Made by a program: the position numbers and the translations under genes
Notes under the pieces: generated by a model
The model's database searches: none
Told to the model about the DNA's origin: nothing
Seen by the model: the letters and a program-made list of their open reading frames with translations, nothing else
Shown: positions 46,001 to 52,994 of the stretch, in pieces
Layout of the letters: each line of letters starts with the position of its first letter
How positions within the stretch are numbered: the first letter of the stretch is position 1
Source: Verrucomicrobiota bacterium
GTDB taxonomy: Bacteria > Verrucomicrobiota > Verrucomicrobiia > Verrucomicrobiales > DEV007
DNA length: 64,000 nucleotides
Direction of reading: 5' to 3'
Assembly (NCBI GenBank): GCA_020630975.1
Contig: JAHDID010000023.1
Span: forward strand, 28,184-92,183

Positions 46001-47528
46001 GCAGGTATCCGCCGAAATTGATACGAGTCACACCCCAATCGTTCCCACCCACATTTATCTGTGTGGCGTTTGCGATATTATTACCCGCGCTAGTGATCGT
46101 GAGAGTTCCAGCGTTTAGATCGATTGGATTCGTCTCGATCACTGTCGGTAAGTTTAAGCTGAGAGACTGATTCCCGACAGATGAAATCCCTCCTGAAAAA
46201 GTAATCGTTCGCCCGCTACCTCGAAAATCGACGGTACTACCATCTAGAGTCACAAGACCTGCTAGCTCTCCGCCACTACCTGTAGCGGTAATAGCACCAC
46301 TCGTCTGACCATTTACGAATATCGGCGCATCTGTATAGCCAGTCGCCCCCACGAAGAGCTTTCCACTACGCTCGATGTCTATCCGATTCGCTACTAGTGT
46401 GCCATTAAGGGTGTAATTAGCATACGGCCCAGTCGTCCCATTGTAAGCCTCTCCCAGTCCCAGTATAGCATGCCCCGTGGTCACGGTTGTTCCTGCGGCT
46501 TGGTTGATCGTGCCTCTAGCCCCTGAGTTGGTCGCCAGCGATATCCAACCCGCTTGAGCACCTCCCACACCGGTCTCCAGATCGTGATTGATATTCACCA
46601 CATCTCCTCCGCGCGGCACTAGATTCCAATTAAAATTGATCGGAGCTCCATTGGCAGTCGTGTAGTCCGCACTCGTTGAGACGGTGAAACCATTCTGTAG
46701 GATCGCATTGTAGTTGGTGCCATTATTTGCCAGCTCACCTGGCAGACTATCCACGCCACCCCAGTCCCAATTCGCTGGATCATTGAAGTCTAGGTCTCCC
46801 GCCCCGTTATTAAACACAATAATGTAATTTTCCCCCTCCAGACTGAGGGCCTCGGCTCCTTCTGCCTGCCCGGCGTCGATGTAGCGGCGTTCCCCCTCAT
46901 CGATCATCCCATACATCACATCCGTCTGCTGAGCGCTAGCATAGATATCCTGTAGACCAAAAACGTGCCCTAGCTCATGACTCAATACGGTCAGCAGATC
47001 GATTCCCTCGACAGTGCCGACCGTGGCACCGGAAAACTCCACATCATCACTCGGAGTCGCATCGACGAACCAGCCATAACCAGCAGCATCCACATCGATA
47101 AATATCTGGCTACCATCCGCATAGCCCAGAGCCGGACCATCTAGGTCGACGATCTCGTAAGTGATCTGGTCCAGAGCCGCCAGTTGCTCATCGCTCAGGC
47201 CGGATTCCTCCCAGCGTATCTCTGCCTCAGCGATCATTGCATTCAACGCATCGGGATTGAGCAGATGGATGACTCCCTGTGGATGATCCCCCTCACCAGC
47301 AGCCAGAGCCATTGCGCCGACACCATTTCCAGCAAACTCATCGGTTCCATCGAATCCATTTTCGGCCGAGACCTGACTGTCATCTACGACCTCTTCCGCC
47401 ACCATATCGGCAGGTACCGGCGCGGCAGAGAAAAGTACGCGGGGTTCGAGAGCTTCGGCAATGTATTCACGGCCTGTTGTTTCAGCACTTGCTGAGGTCG
47501 ACTCATGGGAGTGGTCTTTGGATTTCAT
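37050..47528 (-). CDS. Giant surface protein: LEPR motif, zinc-protease site, VCBS/cadherin-like repeats, LamG and PA14 domains
   Basis: 3492 residues. ALEPRVLFSA at residues 27-35 is the LEPR-type export motif of this superphylum; there is no standard signal peptide. A metalloprotease-like domain follows: HELGHVFGLQD (184-194, HExxHxxGxxD) and a Met-turn DVMYGM. Next come autotransporter-associated beta-strand repeats (VKQGTGTLILDN, about 570-640), then many Asp/Gly/Thr-rich VCBS/cadherin-like units (pattern NDAP-A-DD, ANDTDVD). At least four LamG-like lectin folds are inserted (FEVWIKPANLAQ, ISAWIKVNP), and one PA14-like domain (ASDDGRQITLTDN). The C-terminus has an immunoglobulin-like unit but no sorting tail that I recognise. 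Likely a surface adhesin or polysaccharide-binding protein. No Shine-Dalgarno sequence before the ATG. Confidence 0.88.
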   Translation of the reverse strand: MKSKDHSHESTSASAETTGREYIAEALEPRVLFSAAPVPADMVAEEVVDDSQVSAENGFDGTDEFAGNGVGAMALAAGEGDHPQGVIHLLNPDALNAMIAEAEIRWEESGLSDEQLAALDQITYEIVDLDGPALGYADGSQIFIDVDAAGYGWFVDATPSDDVEFSGATVGTVEGIDLLTVLSHELGHVFGLQDIYASAQQTDVMYGMIDEGERRYIDAGQAEGAEALSLEGENYIIVFNNGAGDLDFNDPANWDWGGVDSLPGELANNGTNYNAILQNGFTVSTSADYTTANGAPINFNWNLVPRGGDVVNINHDLETGVGGAQAGWISLATNSGARGTINQAAGTTVTTGHAILGLGEAYNGTTGPYANYTLNGTLVANRIDIERSGKLFVGATGYTDAPIFVNGQTSGAITATGSGGELAGLVTLDGSTVDFRGSGRTITFSGGISSVGNQSLSLNLPTVIETNPIDLNAGTLTITSAGNNIANATQINVGGNDWGVTRINFGGYLLMGGANYLPSDTNVQFGWHQISSSSGTLDLNGFDQTVASLGHSSHGIVGGNQNITGGGTLTVNQSINSTYYGRITDGATATSLVKQGTGTLILDNQSGTPTSYTGDTFVQAGTLSIANDDSLTDTSNVHLTTGGILDLTHAGTDQIASLTIDGVVQLPGTYGAIGSGATFETALITGSGILEVTTAAPVAIDDDAGATDEDTVLSVTNVASGVLANDAFAAGSTISVIASDTFSANGAVVSVNADGTYTYDPTASGMLQMLDVGESVVDTFTYTIAEQSSPTAATTNLQELSATSGANSFSATGLPGPVAATGSNVPSAIVQAYDITPPNGILQTNLDSISLNDMTLEMWIKPDVVNTAQVLFETGGSGTGSSIILNADGTVSWLVKSGANASMVTSTAPLVAGEWVQIAVTYDRDASGSDDVISLYLNGVLQQRNDQAATNSNGNTTITSLNDWSGTDNGGFGTFQGTVGGETSGFLSGADADALSAFDGQIGLVRLYEAQALSDAEVVANYDAANPAVDTATVTVTVTGVEDLPNAADDYFDAGFEDEVFTSGTANANGISTNNTVLDNDGIVAGAVQNFDVGNHIDAANVWVDTGSAGSAGNINLENVTLNTAPGSSHAGIQSSLTFGGAADPGFANFFNESPQSISSGIDTGDATFEVWIKPANLAQTAVIYETGGGTGTGIVMRGGFLEVNVSPGGTMGAPALRYDLNADTLGLLGAGATSEFFQVIWSLDNTNDTGELFINGTRIGAVDLPGLSDWDGGDDAGIGTFQGDNAGAFQNGASGGEFDSFYEGEMAAFRLYNQAFTEAEALQNYKAINGNTDVDGDSLTVVAVTTPTATAAGGTFTIDAAGVFTYDPNGQFDTLVAGESATDTFVYTITDDSGNTASATTTVVVHGKDDAVDDSVVVDEDKAFTINRNELLDNDNIGRFTDGAVLNYTPNLETNSTWQNGAIDGATFDADLGTATLIDESSGLSTGFTAIEQAYVLSGSGSGAEIGTITSAGGAGDISLGEVTFEIVFKPDASGTTPQVLFDAGGSGVGMSIIYDGAGNVNVVIDSDGVDESVSPGTGDLTRKLIATIGGVSTTEFNHLVVVFDKDSGTVNPLEDNLILYLSQETAFNATSVTGADGNGDPTETIADWSGTDSSGIGRSSSSMANGASPDRFIGQLALVRMYDRAFSAAEAEDAYDALKTTPTNKITAVSAISANGSSVALSADGTTVTYTPTAGLHDALAFGESATDTFTYSIDDGGDGTSTATVTVTIHGENDEVTAVDDSRVITESETGTNFGSATGVLTNDTDVDTSDTRIVVAVEDDTTAVGANQTSTGGSALGDVTYSVASGGAITVGVANSGDYAALGTGQSATETFVYTTADQNALTTGLEVHTAFGEVFTGTANVANDLSGNGRDGSFSGNATVVASASLADPSPLGGDVLSLDGAGDYVQLSGYTGVSDGTGMTPVTISAWIKVNPSHVNASDGGIVSWGPNIGGQKWVFRISGDNLRLETANGGVEGTAVINDGEWHHVVMVYDPSLPTANNHDSVRFYVDGEEDAISTSSSAAIDGPVADGDGVFIGTDRATVNNASRDFAGYIDDVGIWSRALTADDAAFIYNTACGQGHSFQEHDHATVTITIQGENDAPTAVKDDFDDTFGVTEDNPGGVVGQDVTDGSVGQDTDPDASDVADINAGTGDAGVVGHDNHSANGALVVVNQDGTIAAYQTTDPVVGFAFQQLQAGETITDDFSYTISDGSAVANGLFDVEVYNRVESYGGITDALAIWADVDAAGLTSATSGNVVNTGSTVAYEKGTNTIIDYRSGNGYNGVFTNDQAYDSIDPSANTITDDTYMSVRARSHLLFAEAGTYSIAVASDDGRQITLTDNTSGTVVATNQHNFDVGETIVTFTVTEGQILDLDTMFWQGVGNSAFEVLIKKGADTTFVEADAENDGWELLQNGNYNVFLSNDLTNLQDFAGAIDSAEVCIHIVGVNDAPDAVNDQNFVLEGMDSTAAALASGSVVANDTDIDDTDNTDPNGVHLVNSDVTVTQVVHSTGGTVAVAAANTVVNGQYGTLTISPDGSYSYDLDDSLAAVNALNFGDSLVETFTYTLDDNQTSHADGSDVSLTDTANLEIVILGTNDSPVAVADTNTAVEDGASVAGDIRVNDTDVDHTTPADLTITHVGTTAVAATNTNVSGSYGTLVISPDGSYTYTLADGTDGDGSNVIQQLAAGETLHDTFTYTVSDSGNQMDYDFGDPTNLYDWTILNGDVYFRNGNGDGVTPGDGAGGYGWDWDQTENLLISSPSFEFDGSVLNGSSHVLRVEFAGGEGNENNHAAPDTPAQVIAGTDGTGVQGSGDGTPNSQGQKGMAILNTASGQYEVVIYDPASGGAIAFEEYTLADLQALATAQGSTFSGTGTYQLHYFDNDEGGWGWGQLNQVQVAGVKTEKADIETLTITIAGTNDEPQAIADSSSVTETGGFTLGETATTGGNVLVNDVEIDIDANTPNDSITVIGVAAGTGSTPATGAGSSIVGTYGDLVINADGSYTYSLVDSRVDPLDTGDVVSEVFTYTIEDEQGATSTSTVTLTVNGTTDSVLTASPDTGEVYEDAVGGLETSGGTVAGTGPDVNVIAIDGSAVSASGSATITATYGSIEIASDGTWVYQLDSSLPQVQALNGSLLVTEVFSFTLQHSNGTTATSTITVDVNGENDAPEISDALPEIETGGANTPVTIVPEVTISDVDDTILSSATITIKNFVSGEDVLSVALGMPAGLNAVIDNATGVVTISGSASAQDYQAAIALVQYTNTSSNPTDVQRAACLVVSDGAESSNTLEIALNQGTSFTGIMGLFRELQNDTLFVGSTVVPLSEGFAPLESLTLTPFFAGLGTPGATVEIVVRDAVGNEIGRAKSIADQAGNWSTSLHADIARGAHYSVEVIQSPNYWGENIYSGIELEPIVVHFEGAQVAHPEHAGSLGLEDVIGSILKAKTVEEHIAELVL

Positions 47529-48220
47529 AAATAAGTAAGGAGAGAATATTGGAGTAGAGAATAGAAACGATAATAGAGCTGCCTATGCCAGGCCGGCAGG
47601 ATTAATGAAAGGGTGAAAGCAGACGGGTGAAAAGATGCCTAGCTGTGAGGTATCTCCGATGGTGGAGAGCCCTGAGGAGGAAAATAGAAACAAAAAGTAA
47701 GTCAGGAGGTGGGCAGATCGAGTAAAACTCAAACCTGGACCAGCCCTGGTCGGTGCAGAGGAAAAATACTCCACCAAGCTAGAGGGCAGAAGGTCCGATA
47801 CCCTCCCTGCGAGAGCTCCAGAGAGTCCCGTATGCAGGCGCGCCCGAAATACCCCCATCAGCTTTCTGAGCTCAAAACTGAACCCATAGTAGCGCTGAAC
47901 TGTCCACTCGACACTGCCACTACGCGTGGGCACATCGACATCCGAGACGTAGGTCTTCACCTCCGCCAAATCATCGTCCAATGTCGAGTAGATCTGCATT
48001 CCTAAGCTCTTGTTCTAACTGAGTGAAGTGTGGCGAAACCAATCACAAAATCCCGATGCGCAATCGCGTGTTAAATTTTGGTCACGTTGCCAGCTGATAA
48101 AATGTTATCAATAATGATTAAAATCTTAAATATAATATTTATAATAGAGATGTAAATCCTTGATTTGATGTTATTTTTCATTTATTATCACTGCTGTTGT
48201 TTAACCCAGATGACTGAAAC
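47529..48220. other. Mostly non-coding 5' region of the giant gene
   Basis: About 690 bases between the giant gene and the small plus-strand gene at 48221. The part next to the giant gene is pyrimidine-rich on its coding strand. 48060-48200 is very A/T-rich and holds the inverted repeat TGATAA AATG TTATCA (48095-48110). Promoters for both divergent genes should lie here, but I see no convincing consensus boxes. One doubtful ORF is listed separately. Confidence 0.5.
47583..47999 (-). CDS. Doubtful 138-residue ORF
   Basis: An ATG at 47999 opens a frame of 138 residues starting MQIYSTLDDDLAEVKTYVSD. The first 60 residues look protein-like; the rest is Ser/Leu/Phe-rich with a hydrophobic run (LLTYFLFLFSSSG) and no family resemblance. 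Its ribosome site is poor (TTAGGA abuts the ATG). It may be a small gene or part of the leader of the giant gene. Confidence 0.25.
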   Translation of the reverse strand: MQIYSTLDDDLAEVKTYVSDVDVPTRSGSVEWTVQRYYGFSFELRKLMGVFRARLHTGLSGALAGRVSDLLPSSLVEYFSSAPTRAGPGLSFTRSAHLLTYFLFLFSSSGLSTIGDTSQLGIFSPVCFHPFINPAGLA

Positions 48221-48625
48221 ATGATTGACCTGACGCGAAACACGAACCAAGACGGCCCCTCACAGAAACCACCATTTTCATTCAAAGAGTACCGAGCTCG
48301 GAATTGGAATTTGGAGGCGAAAAGCAAACCCTCAGAAGAAAAAGCCCAAGAGGCACTGAAGGCTCTGCAGGAATCCTGGCCAGAGCTCGCTGATTCTGTC
48401 TCCGGAATCACCTTCCCAAAGCGCTTCGCAGGCCCCAAACTCAGAAAGTTATCAGTCGTTGTGACTGGCGAAGGCACACCTCCATGGGGAGCCTGGGATC
48501 GACTCGGTGTCTATGAGCACCGCCGACGCACTTTCACCAAGCTGCGCCACCAGATCAATACGGCCCTCGCTGAGTACGACCACGAGGTCGACCACATCGA
48601 GTTTTTGACTCCGAGTGGTTCTTAA
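48221..48625 (+). CDS. Hypothetical protein, unrecognised
   Basis: 134 residues, basic and hydrophilic, with no signal or membrane segment. It starts MIDLTRNTNQDG and has a Trp-containing core (RNWNLEAKSKPSEEKAQEALKAL, WGAWDRLGVYEHRRR) ending DHEVDHIEFLTPSGS. I do not recognise a family. Codon use is like the neighbours in the second half. It converges with trkA, 30 bases between stops. Upstream is the A/T-rich region at 48060-48200, a plausible promoter area. Confidence 0.5.
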   Translation: MIDLTRNTNQDGPSQKPPFSFKEYRARNWNLEAKSKPSEEKAQEALKALQESWPELADSVSGITFPKRFAGPKLRKLSVVVTGEGTPPWGAWDRLGVYEHRRRTFTKLRHQINTALAEYDHEVDHIEFLTPSGS

Positions 48626-48655
48626 AACCAATTCAACACACACTAGACACCGTCG

Positions 48656-50011
48656 CTATGAAACGAGGTTCAAAAATTGGCGCTTCGATTTCTTGGTGAC
48701 CATGGCGTAAATATTGTCGCCACCCTCGATACGATCGTCGGCCGATGGCACACGTACATCTGAGCTGTGCCAGAGGCCGACTAGTATAGAGCCCTTGGGC
48801 CATTTGACCTCTTTCACCAGCTTGCCCTGTACCTCGGACTCCTCTCCCACAGCTACCTCGATGAGCTCTGCCCCATCTAGCTTTCGCAGCAAGTGAAAGG
48901 AATCGCTGACAAAGCGCATTAGCATATTTCGAGTCGCCTCGCGGGGCGATACTGCCGCGAGGATACCCATACGATCATTAAACTCATTCATCGTATCGGC
49001 ATAGTCAGCGCGGTGAAATAGCGTGAGACAGTGAGTCGCTCCCAGACTATTGGCCAGTAGACAAGTCATCACATTATCCTCGTCTCGAGTCGTGGTAGCT
49101 ACAAAAAAATCGACTTCCTCTAGATTCTCCTCGCGCAGCTCGGTGCGCGAAGTCGCATCCGCATTGAGCACAGTCACATTGCTGAGCTGATCGGCGATCA
49201 ACTCGCAGCGCTCACGATCCGATTCAAAGATGCGGATCCGATAGTCCTCGCCCGATGCTGCCAGCGTCTGAGCCAGAGCAAAACCATAGCCTTGGCCGCC
49301 AAAGATCACCACATTCTGCTGTTTGCGCTTCTTGTCCGGCTCGACCAGACAAATGATCTCTGAGACCTGCCGCTGTGGGCCTGCTACTGTGATGACATCG
49401 CCGACACGTATCTCATCAGTCGCAGAGGGGATGATGATCAGATGCCCACGCCGGATCACACAGACTCGCACACGCTCGGGGAAGTCCAGATCCATCATCT
49501 TGGTATCCTTCACACCGGAATTCTCCGGCACGACGAGTTCGATCAGCTCGATGTAGCCACCAGCGATCTCCTCGACCATGCGTGTGGTAGCCGAGTCGGG
49601 ATTGCGGATGTATTTGGCGAGCTGCACAGCGGCCAGTCGCTCTGAGCTAAAAATCTCATCCGCGCCGAAGTTTTCCTCGAAATTGAACAGTGTGTTCTGA
49701 AATTCCAAATCCTGCCGCAAGCGACAAACCGTCCGCTTAGCCTCGAATTTCTTCGCCACAGTCGAGGCCACTAGATTGATGTTGTTATCACTGGTCAAAG
49801 CGTAAAAAACATCACAGCCAGGCACATCAGCATCTAGCTGGGTCGCAGGCGAGGTGCCATCGCCTACGATGATCCGAGCGTCTAGCTTGCCCTCTAGCTC
49901 TTTGGTGGTGAGCTCCTCGGCATCGATGACGACGATGGAGTGATTCTTTTCTGCGAGGCTCAGGGCTAGATGTGTGCCGATCTCGCCAGCACCGACAATG
50001 ACGATTTTCAT
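48656..50011 (-). CDS. trkA: Trk system potassium uptake regulator TrkA
   Basis: 451 residues, the full two-lobe form. Each half has an NAD-binding RCK-N fold followed by an RCK-C domain: MKIVIVGAGEIGTHLALSLAEKNHSIVVID with Glu/Asp ending, and NVVIFGGQGYGFALAQTLA in the second half, where the glycine pattern is slightly altered (GGQGYG for GxGxxG). TrkA binds NAD(H) or ATP and gates the TrkH/TrkG potassium channel in the inner membrane. No trkH gene is in the window. Divergent from trmL with 60 bases between. Confidence 0.93.
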   Translation of the reverse strand: MKIVIVGAGEIGTHLALSLAEKNHSIVVIDAEELTTKELEGKLDARIIVGDGTSPATQLDADVPGCDVFYALTSDNNINLVASTVAKKFEAKRTVCRLRQDLEFQNTLFNFEENFGADEIFSSERLAAVQLAKYIRNPDSATTRMVEEIAGGYIELIELVVPENSGVKDTKMMDLDFPERVRVCVIRRGHLIIIPSATDEIRVGDVITVAGPQRQVSEIICLVEPDKKRKQQNVVIFGGQGYGFALAQTLAASGEDYRIRIFESDRERCELIADQLSNVTVLNADATSRTELREENLEEVDFFVATTTRDEDNVMTCLLANSLGATHCLTLFHRADYADTMNEFNDRMGILAAVSPREATRNMLMRFVSDSFHLLRKLDGAELIEVAVGEESEVQGKLVKEVKWPKGSILVGLWHSSDVRVPSADDRIEGGDNIYAMVTKKSKRQFLNLVS

Positions 50012-50071
50012 GAAATGGAATTCGTGCCTATGGTAAGGCCACCCTGAGCAGCAGGCAATGGGCTAGTCGAC

Positions 50072-50527
50072 ATGCTACACATCGTTCTTTACCAACCCGA
50101 GATCCCTCCCAATACAGGCAACATCGGCAGACTCTGCCATGCTGCCGAATTGTCACTACACCTCATCGAGCCCCTCGGCTTCTCTCTAGATGAGAAATCC
50201 CTGCGCCGCGCCGGACTGGATTATTGGCATGAGCTGGATGTGCAGACCTGGCCCAGTCTGGAAGCCTGGAGCGAGGCGATTGGCACGCCAGACAGGCGCT
50301 TCTACCTGACCACAAAGACTGACCAGAGCTACTGGGACCAGAGCTTTCAGGCGGGGGATAGCTTGATCTTTGGCCCTGAGACTAGAGGCCTACCAGAGTC
50401 TCTCCTCGCTCAAAACAGTGCCAACTGCCTAACCATCCCCCAAAAAGGCGGCCGCAGCCTGAATCTAGCCACCTCCGTGGGAATCGTGGCCTATGAAGCC
50501 ATTCGGCAAATTTCTGTACCAAATTGA
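50072..50527 (+). CDS. trmL: tRNA (cytidine/uridine-34 2'-O)-methyltransferase TrmL
   Basis: 151 residues, the family's usual length. A SPOUT methyltransferase that methylates the wobble base of leucine tRNAs. Motifs: MLHIVLYQPEIPPNTGNIGRLC at the start, then SLIFGPETRGLP and the knot sequence NLATSVGIVAYEAIRQ. All knot residues are in place. A small AP2-domain gene follows after 70 bases. Confidence 0.93.
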   Translation: MLHIVLYQPEIPPNTGNIGRLCHAAELSLHLIEPLGFSLDEKSLRRAGLDYWHELDVQTWPSLEAWSEAIGTPDRRFYLTTKTDQSYWDQSFQAGDSLIFGPETRGLPESLLAQNSANCLTIPQKGGRSLNLATSVGIVAYEAIRQISVPN

Positions 50528-50596
50528 GCATTTACGCTTGCTAACATTGCCAAAATCTGGGACAAAACACGTGTCTAATCATCACCATGCACAAAC

Positions 50597-51061
50597 ATGA
50601 ATACCCCACGGCCGAATTACGGCATCACCCGCATCGATCAACCCGATAAAAAGAACCACGGCTTCTACGTCCGAATAACCCATAAGGGCAAAAGCTTCCA
50701 AAAATACTTCCCCGACAAATCGAATGGAGGTAAAGCCAAAGCACAGCGCAGAGCCAAGGAATTTCGCGACGAAATCCTAGCTCGACTCCCTGTTTACAAG
50801 CAGGAAGCTGCGTCTAAAAAACGGCGTAAAATCAAGCAGTCCGGCATCACCGGAGTGACTCACGTGGTCTCGAAGTCCATCAAGGGCAAAAGCTACGACT
50901 ACTGGCAGGCCGCTTGGGTCGACAAGACCAATAACAAGCGGAAGACAGCAAAGTTCTCGATAGCCCGCTATGGCAACGAAAGAGCGCTCTCTATGGCCAA
51001 GAAAGCCCGCAAAGAGGGTCTCTCTGGTAGATCGACCTCCAGCATCGCAATCCCTGAGTGA
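50597..51061 (+). CDS. Small basic protein with two AP2-like domains
   Basis: 154 residues, strongly basic (over a quarter Lys/Arg). Residues about 8-66 (YGITRIDQPDKKNHGFYVRITHKGKSFQKYF) and 80-145 (SGITGVTHV, YWQAAWVDKTNNKRKTAKFSIARYGNERALSMA) both follow the AP2 pattern: G-I/V-T, a tryptophan or tyrosine strand, K-x-F-S/P then an alanine-rich helix. AP2 domains bind DNA; in bacteria they are mostly found in homing endonucleases, phages or short stand-alone proteins. Two domains and no nuclease suggest a stand-alone DNA-binding protein. It has its own terminator. Confidence 0.7.
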   Translation: MNTPRPNYGITRIDQPDKKNHGFYVRITHKGKSFQKYFPDKSNGGKAKAQRRAKEFRDEILARLPVYKQEAASKKRRKIKQSGITGVTHVVSKSIKGKSYDYWQAAWVDKTNNKRKTAKFSIARYGNERALSMAKKARKEGLSGRSTSSIAIPE

Positions 51062-51104
51062 TCCAGCTGCGGGTCGTATATCTTCACGAATTTAACCAAA
51101 GAAA

Positions 51105-51132
51105 GGGGCAGCGGAGACGCAGCCCCTTTTTT
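51105..51132 (+). terminator. Terminator after the AP2-domain gene
   Basis: GGGGCAGCG pairs with CGCAGCCCC around GAGA (one A-A mismatch), followed by six T at 51127-51132. It lies 44 bases after the AP2 gene and just before the end of purK on the other strand; the complement has a weaker T-rich tail, so it may work both ways. Confidence 0.85.
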
Positions 51133-51153
51133 GTCGCTCCTACCGACAGAAGC

Positions 51154-52299
51154 CTAGCGCTGCCACCCTAGCCTATCGGCGATACCATTCGCCTTCTCCA
51201 GACACTCCTCTAGATCATCGCCGACGACATTGATGTGCCCCATCTTTCTGCCCACTCTCGCCTCGTGCTTGCCATAGAGGTGTAGACTCGCACCTGGAGT
51301 GGAGAATACTTCTGCCCAATCGGGCTCTGCGCCATCTGGCCAGACATCGCCTAAGAGATTCCACATCACGACCGGTCTTTTCAGGCTGGGATCCCCGAGA
51401 GGCAGATCACAGATACCTCTGAGCTGCTGTTCGAATTGCGATGCATAGCAGGCATCTATGGTGTGATGACCGCTATTGTGCGGGCGCGGCGCCATCTCAT
51501 TGGCAAGTAGCGCTCCATCTTTGGTGATGAAAAACTCTACGGCTAGCAGGCCGACATAGTCGAGATGCTCGCACAGTGTCTGGGCGATATCTTTCGCCTG
51601 ATTGATCAGTGCACCATCGACCCGAGCCGGCACGATTGATAGATCCAAGATGTGGCGGGTGTGGATATTCTCAGCCGGATCATAGATCGCCACCTGGCCC
51701 GACACATTTCTAGCGATCAGCACTGATATCTCACCGGCCAGATCGACTTTTTGCTCAAGTATCCCACGCTCCCCTGGAAAATTCTGCCAGATCGCCTCCG
51801 TATCATCTCCTTTAGCGAAAGCGACCTGCCCCTTGCCATCGTAGCCAAACTCCGAGGTCTTCAGCACTCGCTGCTCCCCCGGTAGATCGGCGTCTGCTTG
51901 GGCTAGGTCTGCCGCAGAGCTGACAATGATGTAGGGCACACATGGGACTCCTGCCTCGGTGAGAAAGCCTTTCTCGCGCTCACGGTGCTGAGCGATCTCA
52001 ATCGCCCTCGCAGGCGGATAGAGCGGTCGCTGCGCAGCGATAGCCTGTAGCAGGCTCGAGGGGATATTCTCAAACTCCACCGTCACCACATCGACTTTGT
52101 CCAAAAACTTTGCCAAGGCCTGCTCATCATCGAAAGCCTCCTCGATCGCCTCGTCGGCGATACCGGCTGGGCCAGAGTCCGGATGGCCGATCCACTGGAT
52201 CACTCGGTAGCCCATCCTGCGCGCAGAGAGGGCCAGCATCCTACCCAGCTGACCGCCGCCGAGCACTCCTATTGTGGTATCCTTTGGGTATCGGGCCAT
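51154..52299 (-). CDS. purK: N5-carboxyaminoimidazole ribonucleotide synthase PurK
   Basis: 381 residues. PurK carboxylates aminoimidazole ribonucleotide with ATP and bicarbonate in purine synthesis. Motifs: TIGVLGGGQLGRMLALSARRMGYRV, the ATP-grasp lobe LKTSEFGYDGKGQ, VDLAGEISVLIARNVSGQ and NEMAPRPHNSGHHTIDACYASQFEQQLR. All are intact. It lies 13 bases after purE on the same strand and its product feeds directly into PurE. Confidence 0.95.
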   Translation of the reverse strand: MARYPKDTTIGVLGGGQLGRMLALSARRMGYRVIQWIGHPDSGPAGIADEAIEEAFDDEQALAKFLDKVDVVTVEFENIPSSLLQAIAAQRPLYPPARAIEIAQHREREKGFLTEAGVPCVPYIIVSSAADLAQADADLPGEQRVLKTSEFGYDGKGQVAFAKGDDTEAIWQNFPGERGILEQKVDLAGEISVLIARNVSGQVAIYDPAENIHTRHILDLSIVPARVDGALINQAKDIAQTLCEHLDYVGLLAVEFFITKDGALLANEMAPRPHNSGHHTIDACYASQFEQQLRGICDLPLGDPSLKRPVVMWNLLGDVWPDGAEPDWAEVFSTPGASLHLYGKHEARVGRKMGHINVVGDDLEECLEKANGIADRLGWQR

Positions 52300-52312
52300 G
52301 GTTTCTCCTACG

Positions 52313-52819
52313 TTAGGATGCCGTATCAGGCAACTCCATCGCTTCGACTTTAGCTTTTAGCGACTCGCGGTATTCTTGTAGCTTTTCCGCTATGCTAGCA
52401 TCCTGCAGCGCGAGCAGAGATACGGCGAAGAGTCCCGCATTGGTAGCCCCAGCCTCGCCCACCGCAAATGTCGCCGTCGGTATACCGGCAGGCATCTGGA
52501 CGATGGAGAGCAGAGAATCCACCCCATTCAGCGCCCTAGATTTCACCGGTACTGCTAGGACTGGCAGTGTGGTCAGCGCAGATACCATGCCCGGCAGATG
52601 GGCCGCACCTCCAGCCCCCGCTATGATAGCCTGCAGTCCACGCTCTTTTGCGGTGCGGGCATAGTCATACATCTTCTCGGGCGTGCGATGTGCACTGACT
52701 ACGAGGCGCTCATGAGGCACTGCGAAGTCCTCTAGTACGCTAGCTGCTTTCTCCATGGTCGGCCAATCACTCTGGCTACCCATGATGATGCCGATGGCTG
52801 GGGTTGTCGTTTCACTCAT
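52313..52819 (-). CDS. purE: N5-carboxyaminoimidazole ribonucleotide mutase PurE
   Basis: 168 residues from the ATG at 52819, chosen because GGAGGGG lies just before it and the length then matches the family; the frame is open to 52888. The class I motif [30 protein letters not shown] with the active-site histidine, and [13 protein letters not shown] are all present. PurE moves the carboxyl group from N5 to C4 of the PurK product. Confidence 0.95.
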   Translation of the reverse strand: MSETTTPAIGIIMGSQSDWPTMEKAASVLEDFAVPHERLVVSAHRTPEKMYDYARTAKERGLQAIIAGAGGAAHLPGMVSALTTLPVLAVPVKSRALNGVDSLLSIVQMPAGIPTATFAVGEAGATNAGLFAVSLLALQDASIAEKLQEYRESLKAKVEAMELPDTAS

Positions 52820-52967
52820 TACCCCTCCACCCATAGCAGGACTTAGCGTCTCGTCACGCGTGGAGGTGACTAAATTTTTCACCCTCAAAGGCTAACAAAA
52901 ATTTAATTTACAAATTTTAATAAATTTTAGTTGCTCACTTTTCAGCTCAGAGGTAAACTTTTGTTAA

Positions 52968-52987
52968 TTATTAAGATATCTTAATAA
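52968..52987. promoter_or_regulatory. Perfect 20-bp palindrome just before the outer-membrane barrel gene
   Basis: TTATTAAGAT is followed directly by its inverse complement ATCTTAATAA, ending eight bases before the ATG at 52995. The place normally held by a Shine-Dalgarno sequence is thus taken up by the palindrome. It could be an operator for a dimeric regulator or an RNA hairpin at the start site. The surrounding 100 bases are very A/T-rich. Confidence 0.6.
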
Positions 52988-52994
52988 AAATACC

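Noticed and set aside
37050..47528. Many plus-strand ORFs and a CRISPR-like look inside the giant gene
   Set aside because: They are shadows of the repeated coding sequence; the repeats are protein domains of about 100 residues, with no short spaced direct repeats.
47709..48005. A 98-residue plus-strand ORF
   Set aside because: Overlaps the minus-strand ORF, has no ribosome site and no protein-like pattern.
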